From the NCBI RefSeq assembly GCF_004340965.1, contig NZ_SLYA01000004.1, positions 124,001 to 188,000 on the forward strand: a stretch of 64,000 nt of DNA. Direction: 5' to 3'. The translations under genes and the position numbers were made by a program. The notes under the pieces were generated by a model, which saw only the letters and a list, made by a program, of their open reading frames with translations, was not told the origin of the DNA and made no database searches. Each line of letters starts with the position of its first letter. Position 1 is the stretch's first letter. Positions 44,746 to 52,999 of the stretch are shown piece after piece. The DNA is from Sphingomonas sp. PP-CE-1A-559. Its GTDB lineage: Bacteria > Pseudomonadota > Alphaproteobacteria > Sphingomonadales > Sphingomonadaceae.

Positions 44746-45347
44746 CCACCCGCTCTCTGTTTGCCACGCGGTTCTACGAGGCCGATCTCGGCGACGACGA
44801 TCTGGTCGAAGAACTCGAGGACGCGGCGCTCGAACTGGCGAAGGCAGATCGCGCCGGGGTCGCGTGGTCGAAGGCGCACGGGTATCGCGGGTACACGTCG
44901 TATGCGTCGCTGAACGACCTGCCGTTGCGCGATCCGCGGTTCGGGGATCTGGTGCGGGTGCTGAACAAGCATGTCGCGCAGTTCGCGAAGGATTGCGCGT
45001 TCGATCTGGGCGGGCGGAAGTTGAAGCTGGATAGTCTTTGGGTGAACGTCCTGAAGCCGGGTGGCGCGCATTCGGGGCATATCCATCCGCACAGCGTCGT
45101 TTCGGGGACGATGTATGTGGCGATTCCGGAAGGGGCTGGGGCGTTGAAGCTGGAGGATCCGCGGCTGCCGATGATGATGGCGGCGCCGACCCGGCTTGAG
45201 GATGCGGCGGAGGATCTGCGGACGTTCGTTTATGCCGAGCCTAAGCCGGGGAGTGTGTTTTTGTGGGAGAGCTGGTTGCGGCATGAGGTCGTGCCGAATG
45301 CTGCCAAGGGCGAGCGGATTAGTATCAGTTTTAACTATCGGTGGTGA
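44742..45347 (+). CDS. Putative 2OG-Fe(II) oxygenase family protein
   Basis: 201 aa. Resembles the uncharacterised 2OG-Fe(II) oxygenase group often labelled TIGR02466. The double-stranded beta-helix metal site is suggested by HSGHIHPHSVVSGTMYVAIP (HxH) and later by LWESWLRHEVVPNAAKGERI with the distal His; ISISFNYRW closes the protein. An Asp for a strict HxD motif is not obvious, so activity is uncertain. ATG 44742 overlaps the pth stop by four bases. Confidence 0.75.
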   Translation: MTTRSLFATRFYEADLGDDDLVEELEDAALELAKADRAGVAWSKAHGYRGYTSYASLNDLPLRDPRFGDLVRVLNKHVAQFAKDCAFDLGGRKLKLDSLWVNVLKPGGAHSGHIHPHSVVSGTMYVAIPEGAGALKLEDPRLPMMMAAPTRLEDAAEDLRTFVYAEPKPGSVFLWESWLRHEVVPNAAKGERISISFNYRW

Positions 45348-45376
45348 TTGGGGGCTGAAACAGCTCGCCGCTACCT

Positions 45377-45491
45377 CGTCATCCCGACGAAAGTCAGGAT
45401 GACGGAGGTGGTGTTTTCCTGCGGACGCAGGAACCCAGGGTTACATCGTGCGACGTTCCTGACCCTGGACTCCTGCGTTCGCAGGAGAACG
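45377..45491. repeat. Composite palindromic element, family D, copy 2
   Basis: A short hairpin CGTCATCC/GGATGACG (45377-45404) is followed by a larger element. Its left arm is TCCTGCGGACGCAGGA with CCCAGGG; its right arm is CCCTGGA with CTCCTGCGTTCGCAGGAG. Between convergent genes, so it may also terminate transcription. Confidence 0.7.
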
Positions 45492-45540
45492 GTGCTCTCT
45501 CGAATCAGGGCGGCGCGGTAACGCCCCGCCCCCTGCCCGA

Positions 45541-46605
45541 TCAGGCCGTCTTCATCGTCGCCATGTCGATGACGAAGCGGTACTTCACGTCGCTCTTCAC
45601 CATGCGCTCGTAGGACGGTTCGATCTCGTCCATGCGGATCATCTCGATGTCCGACACCAGGCCGTGCTCGTTGCAGAAATCGAGCATCTCCTGCGTCTCG
45701 GCGATGCCGCCGATCAGCGAGCCGGCGATCGCGCGGCGCTTGAAGATCAGGTTGCCGACCGAGGGCGACGGATGCGCGTGCTCGGGGACGCCGACCAAAG
45801 TCATCGTACCGTCGCGCTTGAGCAACGCGGTGAACGTGTCGAGGTTGTGGCTGGCCGCGACGGTGTTGAGGATGAAGTCGAAGCTGTTGGCGTGTTCGGC
45901 CATCGCGGCTTCGTCCTTCGACACGATCAGGTCCTTCGCGCCGAGACGCTTGGCATCGTCGCGCTTGTTGGGCGAGGTCGAGAAGACATAGACCTCGGCA
46001 CCCATCGCGTTGGCGATCTTGACGCCCATGTGGCCGAGACCGCCGAGACCGACGATGCCGACCTTCTGGCCGGGGCCGACCTTCCAGTGCTTGAGCGGCG
46101 AATAGGTGGTGATGCCGGCGCAGAGCAGCGGCGCGACCGCGGCGAGGTCGGCTTCGGGATGCGAGACCTTCAGGACGAAGCCTTCGTCGACGACGATCTT
46201 GTCCGAATAGCCGCCGAAGGTGTGCCCGCCGAGCACGGGATCTGGGCCGTTATAGGTGCCGACGAACCCGGTCGTCTCGCAATATTGCTCCTCGCCGTCC
46301 TTGCACGACGGGCACTCGCCGCAGCTGTCGACCATGCAGCCGACGCCGACGACGTCGCCGACCTTGAACTTGGTGACGTCGCTGCCGACGGCGGTGACGT
46401 GGCCGACGATCTCGTGGCCGGGGACGCAGGGGTAAAGCGTGCCTTCCCACTCGCCCTTGGCGGTGTGGAGGTCGGAATGGCAGACGCCGCAGAACGCGAT
46501 GTCGATCGCGACGTCGGTCTTGCCGGGCTCGCGGCGCTCGAAGCTGAAGGGGGCGAGCGGGGTTTCGGGAGATTGCGCGGCGTAGCCGTGGGCGGTCGTG
46601 GTCAT
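45541..46605 (-). CDS. Zn-dependent NAD(P) alcohol dehydrogenase (cinnamyl-alcohol/YahK type)
   Basis: 354 aa medium-chain dehydrogenase/reductase. Catalytic zinc ligands are Cys39 and His64 (FCGVCHSDLH; VPGHEIVG), with a later Cys near residue 155 (PLLCAGITTYSPLKHW). The structural zinc site is CGECPSCKDGEEQYC. The Rossmann motif GIVGLGGLGHMGVKIA is followed by FSTSPNKRDDA, whose Ser/Asn/Lys-rich loop favours NADP(H). Substrates in this branch are aldehydes and primary alcohols. AGGA six bases before ATG 46605. Single-gene unit, convergent with the oxygenase gene. Confidence 0.9.
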   Translation of the reverse strand: MTTTAHGYAAQSPETPLAPFSFERREPGKTDVAIDIAFCGVCHSDLHTAKGEWEGTLYPCVPGHEIVGHVTAVGSDVTKFKVGDVVGVGCMVDSCGECPSCKDGEEQYCETTGFVGTYNGPDPVLGGHTFGGYSDKIVVDEGFVLKVSHPEADLAAVAPLLCAGITTYSPLKHWKVGPGQKVGIVGLGGLGHMGVKIANAMGAEVYVFSTSPNKRDDAKRLGAKDLIVSKDEAAMAEHANSFDFILNTVAASHNLDTFTALLKRDGTMTLVGVPEHAHPSPSVGNLIFKRRAIAGSLIGGIAETQEMLDFCNEHGLVSDIEMIRMDEIEPSYERMVKSDVKYRFVIDMATMKTA

Positions 46606-46932
46606 GGAATTCCTGGGAATTTCTGGGGGAGGGGCTCATGATAACCAGCGAGCGGCGATATCTCTACCGAGCGGTATGATAATTTTGCTGCATTGCGGCA
46701 ATCGAGTGGTTCGATCAGACCCGCTCCTGCCGATCCTCCCCCGTCAGGGGGAGGTGGCGCGAAGCGACGGAGGGGAGGAACACGCAACAGCGGTTGCGCC
46801 GGCCTCCCCCTCCGTCAGGCAAGTGCCTACCACCTCCCCCTGGCGGGGGAGGATTAGGAAGAGGTGTCCTTGCTGGCCTTCCGGACCGCCCTGCCCTAAA
46901 GCGCCACCACATTCTTATACCAAGGGCATATC
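46606..46932. other. Intergenic gap between divergent adh and ychF
   Basis: 327 bp with no convincing gene. It must contain the promoters of both divergent genes; a palindromic element fills its centre (46733-46853). No operator that I can name is visible. Confidence 0.5.
46733..46853. repeat. Palindromic element, family E
   Basis: Arms ATCCTCCCCCGTCAGGGGGA then GGTGGCGCG, and CCACCTCCCCCTGGCGGGGG then AGGAT; inside, GACGGAGGGGAGG pairs with CCTCCCCCTCCGTC, and CAACAGCGGTTG forms a small dyad. Several stacked hairpins in ~120 bp. Single copy in the window. Confidence 0.8.
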
Positions 46933-48030
46933 ATGGGTTTTCGCTGCGGCATCGTGGGGCTGCCGAACGTCGGCAAGTCCACTCTCTTCAACGCGCTGAC
47001 CGAGACGGCCGCGGCGCAGGCGGCGAACTATCCGTTCTGCACGATCGAGCCGAACGTCGGTAACGTCGGCGTGCCCGACAAGCGGCTCGACGCACTGGCG
47101 AAGATCGCTGGATCGCAGAAGATCATCGAGACTCAGCTCGGCTTCGTCGACATCGCCGGGCTGGTGCGCGGCGCGTCGAAGGGCGAAGGGCTCGGCAACC
47201 AGTTCCTCGGCAACATCCGCGAGGTCGACGCGATCGTCCACGTGCTGCGCTGCTTCGAGGACGGCGACGTGACGCATGTCGATAACAAGGTCGATCCGAT
47301 CGCCGACGCCGAGACGGTCGATACCGAGCTGATGCTGAGCGACCTCGAAAGCCTCGAGAAGCGCGTCCCCAACCTCGCCAAGAAGGGCATGCAGGGCGAC
47401 AAGGAAGCCAAGATCGGCGCCGCCGTGCTCGGCCAGGCGCTGGAGCTGCTCCGCGAAGGCAAGCCCGCGCGGCTGACCGTGCCGAAGGACGAGGACGAGG
47501 CGCGCGTGTTCGCGCAGGCGCAGTTGCTGACCGCGAAGCCCGTGCTCTACGTGTGCAACGTCGACGAAGGCGATGCGGCGAACGGCAATGCGCTGTCGGC
47601 GCGGGTGTTCGAGAAGGCGAAGGCCGAGGGCGCCGAGGCGGTCGTGGTGTCGGCGGCGATCGAGGCGGAAATCGCGACGATGCCGGCGGAGGATCGCGGC
47701 GAGTTCCTCGGCGAACTGGGGCTGGAGGAGACCGGCCTCGCCCGCGTCATTACCGCCGGGTACAAGCTGCTCCACCTGCTGACGTTCTTCACGGTCGGGC
47801 CGAAGGAAGCGCGTGCCTGGACCGTCCACGAGGGCGCGACCGCACCGCAGGCGGCGGGCGAAATCCACGGCGATTTCGAAAAGGGCTTCATCCGCGCCGA
47901 GACGATCGCGTTCGACGACTTCATCGCGCTGGGTGGGGAATCGAAGGCACGCGAGGCCGGCAAGCTGCGCGCGGAAGGCAAGGCGTACGTCGTCCACGAC
48001 GGCGACGTGATGCACTTCCTGCATAGCTGA
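46933..48030 (+). CDS. ychF: Ribosome-binding ATPase YchF (Obg family)
   Basis: 365 aa P-loop protein that hydrolyses ATP in preference to GTP and associates with ribosomes and stress responses. G1 is GIVGLPNVGKSTLFNALTET, switch/G3 region FVDIAGLVRGASKGEGLGNQ. A coiled-coil insert (LSDLESLEKRVPNLAKKG) and the C-terminal TGS domain follow, with LLTFFTVGPKEARAWTVHEG, ending YVVHDGDVMHFLHS. All are diagnostic. ATG 46933. Confidence 0.97.
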   Translation: MGFRCGIVGLPNVGKSTLFNALTETAAAQAANYPFCTIEPNVGNVGVPDKRLDALAKIAGSQKIIETQLGFVDIAGLVRGASKGEGLGNQFLGNIREVDAIVHVLRCFEDGDVTHVDNKVDPIADAETVDTELMLSDLESLEKRVPNLAKKGMQGDKEAKIGAAVLGQALELLREGKPARLTVPKDEDEARVFAQAQLLTAKPVLYVCNVDEGDAANGNALSARVFEKAKAEGAEAVVVSAAIEAEIATMPAEDRGEFLGELGLEETGLARVITAGYKLLHLLTFFTVGPKEARAWTVHEGATAPQAAGEIHGDFEKGFIRAETIAFDDFIALGGESKAREAGKLRAEGKAYVVHDGDVMHFLHS

Positions 48031-48051
48031 GGGTTCGGCGGCGGCGGTGGG

Positions 48052-48453
48052 TCAGCGATAGTTTTCGCAGGCTACCCCGTCGCCGTCACCGTCCATGCCG
48101 GCACGATAACCCGGCTGACCGCGGTGAAGCGGCGCGGCCCCCGCCGCCCGCACTTCGCGGCATCCGCTGTAGAATACCGAGCTTTCCGACTGGGAGCTGG
48201 TCGAACGGCGGGCCGGTGGCGATGATCCAAATGCTGGGCGAACGACGTTGTAGGGCTCGGCGTCTGCTACGCGCCGTGCAGGCGCGACGGCGTGTCGCCG
48301 CACCACCGGCGGCGCGGCGATCGCCATATCGGGGACCGCCTTGGTATCGACGATAGCCGGGGCAGGAATGGGCTGCGGCTCAGTGGCTTTCCAGACACCG
48401 GCAAACATCAATGTCGAGGCGATTGCCGTGACTGTGATAAAGGAACGCTCCAT
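48052..48453 (-). CDS. Excalibur calcium-binding domain protein
   Basis: 133 aa. N-terminal membrane anchor or signal (ITVTAIASTLMFAGVW), a Pro/Ala/Val-rich linker, and a C-terminal excalibur domain: FYSGCREVRAAGAAPLHRGQ, then PGYRAGMDGDGDGVACE. The DxDxDGxxCE loop is the calcium-binding core, and two Cys frame the domain. Probably exported or periplasmic; function of the family is unknown. Convergent with ychF, 21 bp apart. Confidence 0.85.
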   Translation of the reverse strand: MERSFITVTAIASTLMFAGVWKATEPQPIPAPAIVDTKAVPDMAIAAPPVVRRHAVAPARRVADAEPYNVVRPAFGSSPPARRSTSSQSESSVFYSGCREVRAAGAAPLHRGQPGYRAGMDGDGDGVACENYR

Positions 48454-48568
48454 GACGCCACCATACGGGCGTAGTGGTTTACGAATGTTTGTTGGGTTGC
48501 TGTTTTAGGGCAAGGCAAAGATGGTGAAAGACTTGATGTCGGTGTTAATAAGATTGCAGCCGTAGCTA

Positions 48569-48952
48569 TCAGTCCTCGCACACCTCACCTGCTGCTGTGA
48601 TTTTACCACCTTCGATCGTCGCGAAACATCCGGGATTGTATCGTTCAGCTTGGCATAGCCCCTCTGCTGCTTCGCCAGCCGGTGGAATAGGTGTCTGCCC
48701 CGGTCCATCGACGCTTCTGAGACACCGACCTTGGCAATCCGCCTTGTCGGCACACATCTTTCCGCCATCGGCGTAGCGGGATTGACAGATTGGGAAGCCG
48801 AAAGCGCTGCGGCTCTCATATCCTCCTTGGCCTAGGCAGGTGCGGCTTTCGGACACATTCAGGCGCTTGGGCAAGCTGCTGCAACTTCCAGCAATTACGG
48901 TAACAAGTAGGGCCGCCATGGTTCGAGCGTAACGAAGTGAGCATATCGGCAT
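48569..48952 (-). CDS. Cys-rich exported lipoprotein, unknown function
   Basis: 127 aa. Lipoprotein-type signal (MAALLVTVIAGSC, lipobox IAGS|C) followed by a compact Cys-rich region: about eight Cys in RTCLGQGGYESRSAFGFPIC, then YADGGKMCADKADCQGRCL and later GLCQAE, PGCF and EVCED. This implies a disulphide-stabilised periplasmic domain. I do not recognise the family. ATG 48919 would start right at the signal; ATG 48952 adds 11 residues. Base composition is visibly less GC-rich than neighbours, which may reflect acquisition. Confidence 0.65.
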   Translation of the reverse strand: MPICSLRYARTMAALLVTVIAGSCSSLPKRLNVSESRTCLGQGGYESRSAFGFPICQSRYADGGKMCADKADCQGRCLRSVDGPGQTPIPPAGEAAEGLCQAERYNPGCFATIEGGKITAAGEVCED

Positions 48953-48994
48953 GACCGAATGTTTCCCTACTGTGTCTATGCCCGCAATTGAGCC

Positions 48995-49234
48995 CTAGCC
49001 GTTGGCCTTGGTATGATCAGGCAATGCCAGTGGTCGTCTTGCGGACTTGCGGCCTGCCGCGGCGACTATGACTGCGCTGGACAGGAGGATGCTGGATACG
49101 AGCGCGCCGACCGACAGCAGGCCCGCGCTGGTGACCGATGCGTCGAAAGTCGTGCGTTTGCCGATCCTGATCGAGACTTTGGCGGCGGGGGCGTTGGTGG
49201 TTTTGGTTCGTTCGGAGTGCGTTGGGGTCTTCAT
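48995..49234 (-). CDS. Small single-pass membrane protein, hypothetical
   Basis: 79 aa with a polar, basic N-terminus (KTPTHSERTKTTNAPAAK), one transmembrane helix (LLSVGALVSSILLSSAVIVA) and a basic tail. Codon third positions are mostly G or C, as in real genes here; the opposite-strand frames are not. The open frame extends upstream to 49360, but ATG 49234 avoids overlap with the divergent gene start. No function can be assigned. Confidence 0.5.
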   Translation of the reverse strand: MKTPTHSERTKTTNAPAAKVSIRIGKRTTFDASVTSAGLLSVGALVSSILLSSAVIVAAAGRKSARRPLALPDHTKANG

Positions 49235-49358
49235 GCGCTGAGGCTGAACCTTTCGCGGGTTTCGGGCAAGGCTGCGCTTTAGCGCCACGAGCGGTTTGGC
49301 GGGTTCGGAGAGAGACTGCGCGGTTGTCGCGGGTCGTGCGGGGGGGTAGACCGGCGGC

Positions 49359-49700
49359 ATGCTCGCGCGCCTGATCCTAGCTTTGCTCCTTGCTGCGTTT
49401 GCGTTTCCTGCGGTGGCGCCGGCGGCGTGTCATGATGCGTCTGCTGCGCGGGGGCGTGCCGTCGTCATGGACATGGCAGCGATGGGCGGGACGCACGAGG
49501 CTATGCCGGGTCACGAGGCGCCCGATCGGAAGGCCACGCCGCTGCATGGGTGTATCGGGTGCGTGCCGCCTTCGAACTGGAATGGCGCTCGGGTACTCGG
49601 CGTGGCGTTGCGGGAGCCGGCGATGGTAACCGAGCGGGCGGCGGTGCTGGATCTTGGGGCGGGTGTCGCGCCGGCTTTGCGGCCTCCGCGAGAGGCTTGA
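49359..49700 (+). CDS. Small exported His/Met/Cys-containing protein, probably metal related
   Basis: 113 aa with a signal peptide (LARLILALLLAAFAFPAVAPA). The mature part has metal-ligand-rich segments (VVMDMAAMGGTHEAMPGHEA; LHGCIGCVPP) reminiscent of the small CopL-like proteins encoded ahead of copper-resistance genes. The next gene, 51 bp downstream on the same strand, encodes a Met/His-rich outer-membrane protein. A copper-handling role is inference from these residues and the context. Confidence 0.6.
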   Translation: MLARLILALLLAAFAFPAVAPAACHDASAARGRAVVMDMAAMGGTHEAMPGHEAPDRKATPLHGCIGCVPPSNWNGARVLGVALREPAMVTERAAVLDLGAGVAPALRPPREA

Positions 49701-49751
49701 TCGTCGGGTGCTGATGCTCCCCGATTTTTCAGGCTTTTCAAGGATATAATT

Positions 49752-51401
49752 ATGACTCGATCGAGGTTGCTCGCGGCTGGTGCCGTGAGGGCGATGCTGC
49801 TTGCGGGCGGTGTCGTGGGAGCGGTGCTGCCGGTTGCCGCGGTGGCGCAACATTCCATGGCCATGCCGGGCATGACGATGCCGGATGCGGTGCCCAAGAA
49901 AACGGTGAAGAAGTCGAAGTCGCGGCCGGTGGCTAAGCGGTCGGGTGCGCGTTCGGCTGCGCCGGCGGTTCCTCCGTCGCTGTCTGGAGGGGCTGTCGAT
50001 CATTCGACGATGGACCATTCGGCGATGGGCCACCCCGCTCCGGTCGCTCCCCTCACCCCGGCCACGCCGTCTGCGATGCCCGAGGGTATGCCCGGTATGG
50101 ATCATGCGCAGATGGATCATTCCGCGATGCTTGGGATGGCGATGGATCATGGCGCGATGGGGCACGCGATGATCGCGGACCCCGCCTACCGCGCGGCATC
50201 CGATGCGGCTTTGGCGAAGATGCCGGCGGGATCGGCGATGGCCGGGATGGCGATGGGGACGTCGGCCGGGTTCTACACCCAGGGCAGCGGGACGTCGCGG
50301 CTGCCGGCGGCCGAGGGGCCGATGCGTGGGTATATGACGCAGGCGGGCGCGTGGATGCTGATGGCGCATGGCTATGCGTGGGGCGTCGCGACCGACCAGG
50401 GGGGACCGCGCGGGAAGAGCGAGGCGTTCGTGGAGTCGATGGCGATGCTGATGGCGGACCGCGACCTGGGCGACCGGTTCCATATCCAGTTGCGGACGAT
50501 GAACAGCCTCGAGCCGCTGATGGGCGCGCGCGGCTACACCAATTTGTTCGCGACCGGGGAACTGGCGAACGACCGGCCGCTGGTCGATCGGCAGCATCCG
50601 CACGACCTGTTCATGGAGCTGGCCGCGAAGGTCGATTACCGGCTGGGGAACGGCGCGAGCGTCTTCCTGTATGGCGGGCCGGTCGGCGAGCCGGCGCTGG
50701 GGCCGAGCGCGTTCATGCACCGGGGGTCGGCGCGGTATCAGCCGATGTCGCCGATCACGCATCACTGGTTCGATTCGACGCACATCACCTACGGCGTGGT
50801 GACGGCGGGGTATGCGACGCCCGCCTTCCAGCTGGAGGCGTCGGCGTTCAAGGGGCGCGAGCCGGACGAGCATCGCTGGAATATCGAGACGCCGCGGCTC
50901 GATTCGTGGAGCGTGCGGGGGACGTGGACGCCGTCGCCGTTCTGGGCGGTGCAGGTGAGCCATGGGCGGCTGAAGGAGCCCGAGGCGCAGCATCCCGGCG
51001 AGGACGAGAATCGCTCGACCGCGAGTGTGCAATATGCGCGGGGCGGGCTGGCGACGACGTTTGCGTACAGCCTCAAGGACCGGGTGCCGGGGGAGAAGCT
51101 GAGCGCGTTCCTGGCGGAGGCTACGTACGAACTGACGCCTCGGCATGCGGTGTTCGGGCGATTCGAGAACGTGGCGAACGACGAGTTGTTTCCGGACGAG
51201 GGCGATCCTCTGCACGATCGGAAGTTCCGGGTTACGAAGGCTGAGGTCGGGTATGCCTACCGGGTGCCGATCGTCGGGCCGCTTGGGTTGGCGCTTGGCG
51301 GCACCGTCGCGGCGTATGCAAAGTCGGCGGCGCTGGAGGCGGCGTATGGGAAGACGCCGGTGAACTGGACGCTGTTCAGCAAGCTGGCAGTGGGGTTGTA
51401 G
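49752..51401 (+). CDS. Outer-membrane beta-barrel protein with Met/His-rich N-terminal region
   Basis: 549 aa. After a signal peptide (AMLLAGGVVGAVLPVAAVAQ) comes ~140 residues loaded with Met, His and Asp in repeated MDH units (DHSTMDHSAMGH; MDHAQMDHSAMLGMAMDHGA), typical of periplasmic copper-binding segments. From about residue 175 the sequence becomes alternating and aromatic, predicted beta-barrel (GYMTQAGAWMLMAHGYAWGV; QHPHDLFMELAAKVDYRLGN) ending in FSKLAVGL. It resembles CopB only in the metal-rich lead; the barrel family is not one I can name. Confidence 0.65.
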   Translation: MTRSRLLAAGAVRAMLLAGGVVGAVLPVAAVAQHSMAMPGMTMPDAVPKKTVKKSKSRPVAKRSGARSAAPAVPPSLSGGAVDHSTMDHSAMGHPAPVAPLTPATPSAMPEGMPGMDHAQMDHSAMLGMAMDHGAMGHAMIADPAYRAASDAALAKMPAGSAMAGMAMGTSAGFYTQGSGTSRLPAAEGPMRGYMTQAGAWMLMAHGYAWGVATDQGGPRGKSEAFVESMAMLMADRDLGDRFHIQLRTMNSLEPLMGARGYTNLFATGELANDRPLVDRQHPHDLFMELAAKVDYRLGNGASVFLYGGPVGEPALGPSAFMHRGSARYQPMSPITHHWFDSTHITYGVVTAGYATPAFQLEASAFKGREPDEHRWNIETPRLDSWSVRGTWTPSPFWAVQVSHGRLKEPEAQHPGEDENRSTASVQYARGGLATTFAYSLKDRVPGEKLSAFLAEATYELTPRHAVFGRFENVANDELFPDEGDPLHDRKFRVTKAEVGYAYRVPIVGPLGLALGGTVAAYAKSAALEAAYGKTPVNWTLFSKLAVGL

Positions 51402-51465
51402 GCCGACGGCTGGTGCTGAGTGTTGCGGGCGGCCACCTCAGCTTCCGTCCTCAGCACCTCCTTTA

Positions 51466-51569
51466 CCTCCCCGGCGGAGGCCGGGGTCCAGTTTGGTAGG
51501 CGGCAGTAACGAAGCGCAACGCCGATGAGCAACGTCCCCCAATTGGGCCCCGGCCTTCGCCGGGGTGGT
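51466..51569. repeat. Palindromic element, family C, copy 2
   Basis: Arms ACCTCCCCGGCGGAGGCCGG then GGTCCAGTTTGG, and CAATTGGGCCCCGGCCTTCG then CCGGGGTGGT. Same arms as 23644-23747 and 60458-60562, different centre. Between two co-directional genes. Confidence 0.85.
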
Positions 51570-51674
51570 GCTGTTCGTTGGGCGACCGGTGCCCTGCGCA
51601 AACGGTCGCTTTCGCTCGCCGTTCGTGCCGAGTAGGGATCGCGCGAAGTCGCCATCTGCTCGGGACGAACGGTT

Positions 51675-52988
51675 ATGATGAAGAACGCGCTGGCTCTCCT
51701 CGGTTCCGCACTCGGGCTGATGCTCGCTGGGTGTGCATATCCGTATACGCCCCCTGCCCTTGCGCCGATCACTGCACCTGCTCCGACCACGATGGCGGCG
51801 GCTGCGATGCCGGGCGAGGCTCGGGCGCCGGTTACGATTCTCGTGTCAATCGATGGCTTCCGGCCGGATTATCTCGACCGGGGGGTGACGCCGAACCTCA
51901 ACCGGCTGCGCGCGGGCGGGGTGTTCGCGAGCGTGCGGCCGTCGTTTCCGAGCATTACCTTTCCCAATCACTGGACTTTGGTGACCGGGCTGCGCCCCGA
52001 TAGCAGCGGGATCGTCGGGAACCGGATGGAGGATCCCGCCCGGCCGGGTGAGACGTTCACGATGGCGACGGACGATCCGTTCTGGTGGAGCGAGAGTTCA
52101 CCGATCTGGGTCGATGCGGAGAAGGCCGGGATCCGGACGGCGACGATGTTCTGGCCGGGCGCGAACGTCGCGGTCGGCGGCAAGGTGAAGCCCGACAGCC
52201 ACGGCGCGATCGAGGGGGGGACGCGGCCGGAGGACTGGCAGCAGTTCAATCAGCAGGTTTCGGGGACGCAGCGGGTCAACGCGGTGCTCGACTGGATGCG
52301 GCGGCCTGCCGCGATCCGGCCGAAGCTGGTGACGCTGTATTTCGATACAGTCGACAGCGCGGGGCATGCGGGTGGGCCGGACAGTGCTGGCGTGACGCAG
52401 GCGGTGGCGGATGTCGACGCGAGCATTGGGGCGCTCGTCGATGGGCTGGCCGCGCTGGGGCAGCGGGCGAACCTTGTGATCGTCGCGGATCACGGCATGG
52501 CGGCGACGAGCAGCACGCGGGTCGTGGCGCTCGATACGATCGCGGACAAGGCGGACTATCGCACCGTCGAGATGGGGCCGTACGCGACCCTGTTCGCGGT
52601 ACCGGGGCACGAGGCGGCACTGGAGGCGCGGTTGCTGACCCGCCACGATCATCTGCAATGCTGGCGCAAGGGGGAGATCCCGGCGCGGTTCCATTATGGG
52701 CGCAACCCGCGCGTGCCGAGCTATCTGTGCCTCGCCGATGTCGGCTGGCGGGTCGATCCGAGCGCACCGACTAAGGCTTCGGTCGGTGGGATGCACGGCT
52801 ATGACAACATGGCGCCGGAGATGCGCGCGCTGTTCATCGCCAACGGGCCCGCGTTCGCGCGCGGCAAGACGATTGCCAGCTTCGACAACGTGGCCATCGA
52901 GCCTTTGCTGCGCGATCTGATCGGGTTGCCGGCCGAGGCGGGGCTGGACGGCACCGACGCACCCTTCCAGAAGGTGCTGCAACGATAA
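51675..52988 (+). CDS. NPP-type nucleotide pyrophosphatase/phosphodiesterase lipoprotein
   Basis: 437 aa, alkaline-phosphatase superfamily, ectonucleotide pyrophosphatase/phosphodiesterase group. Lipoprotein signal LLGSALGLMLAGC. Metal and nucleophile residues appear in VSIDGFRPDYLDRGVTPNLN (Asp), then PSFPSITFPNHWTLVTGLRP (Thr nucleophile, Asn), TLYFDTVDSAGHAGGPDS (Asp, His) and VIVADHGMAAT (Asp, His). GGMHGYDNMAPEMRALFIAN gives the distal His. Likely hydrolyses nucleotide or phosphodiester substrates in the periplasm. A MaoC gene follows 11 bp later. Confidence 0.92.
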   Translation: MMKNALALLGSALGLMLAGCAYPYTPPALAPITAPAPTTMAAAAMPGEARAPVTILVSIDGFRPDYLDRGVTPNLNRLRAGGVFASVRPSFPSITFPNHWTLVTGLRPDSSGIVGNRMEDPARPGETFTMATDDPFWWSESSPIWVDAEKAGIRTATMFWPGANVAVGGKVKPDSHGAIEGGTRPEDWQQFNQQVSGTQRVNAVLDWMRRPAAIRPKLVTLYFDTVDSAGHAGGPDSAGVTQAVADVDASIGALVDGLAALGQRANLVIVADHGMAATSSTRVVALDTIADKADYRTVEMGPYATLFAVPGHEAALEARLLTRHDHLQCWRKGEIPARFHYGRNPRVPSYLCLADVGWRVDPSAPTKASVGGMHGYDNMAPEMRALFIANGPAFARGKTIASFDNVAIEPLLRDLIGLPAEAGLDGTDAPFQKVLQR

Positions 52989-52999
52989 GAGGAGAGGTT

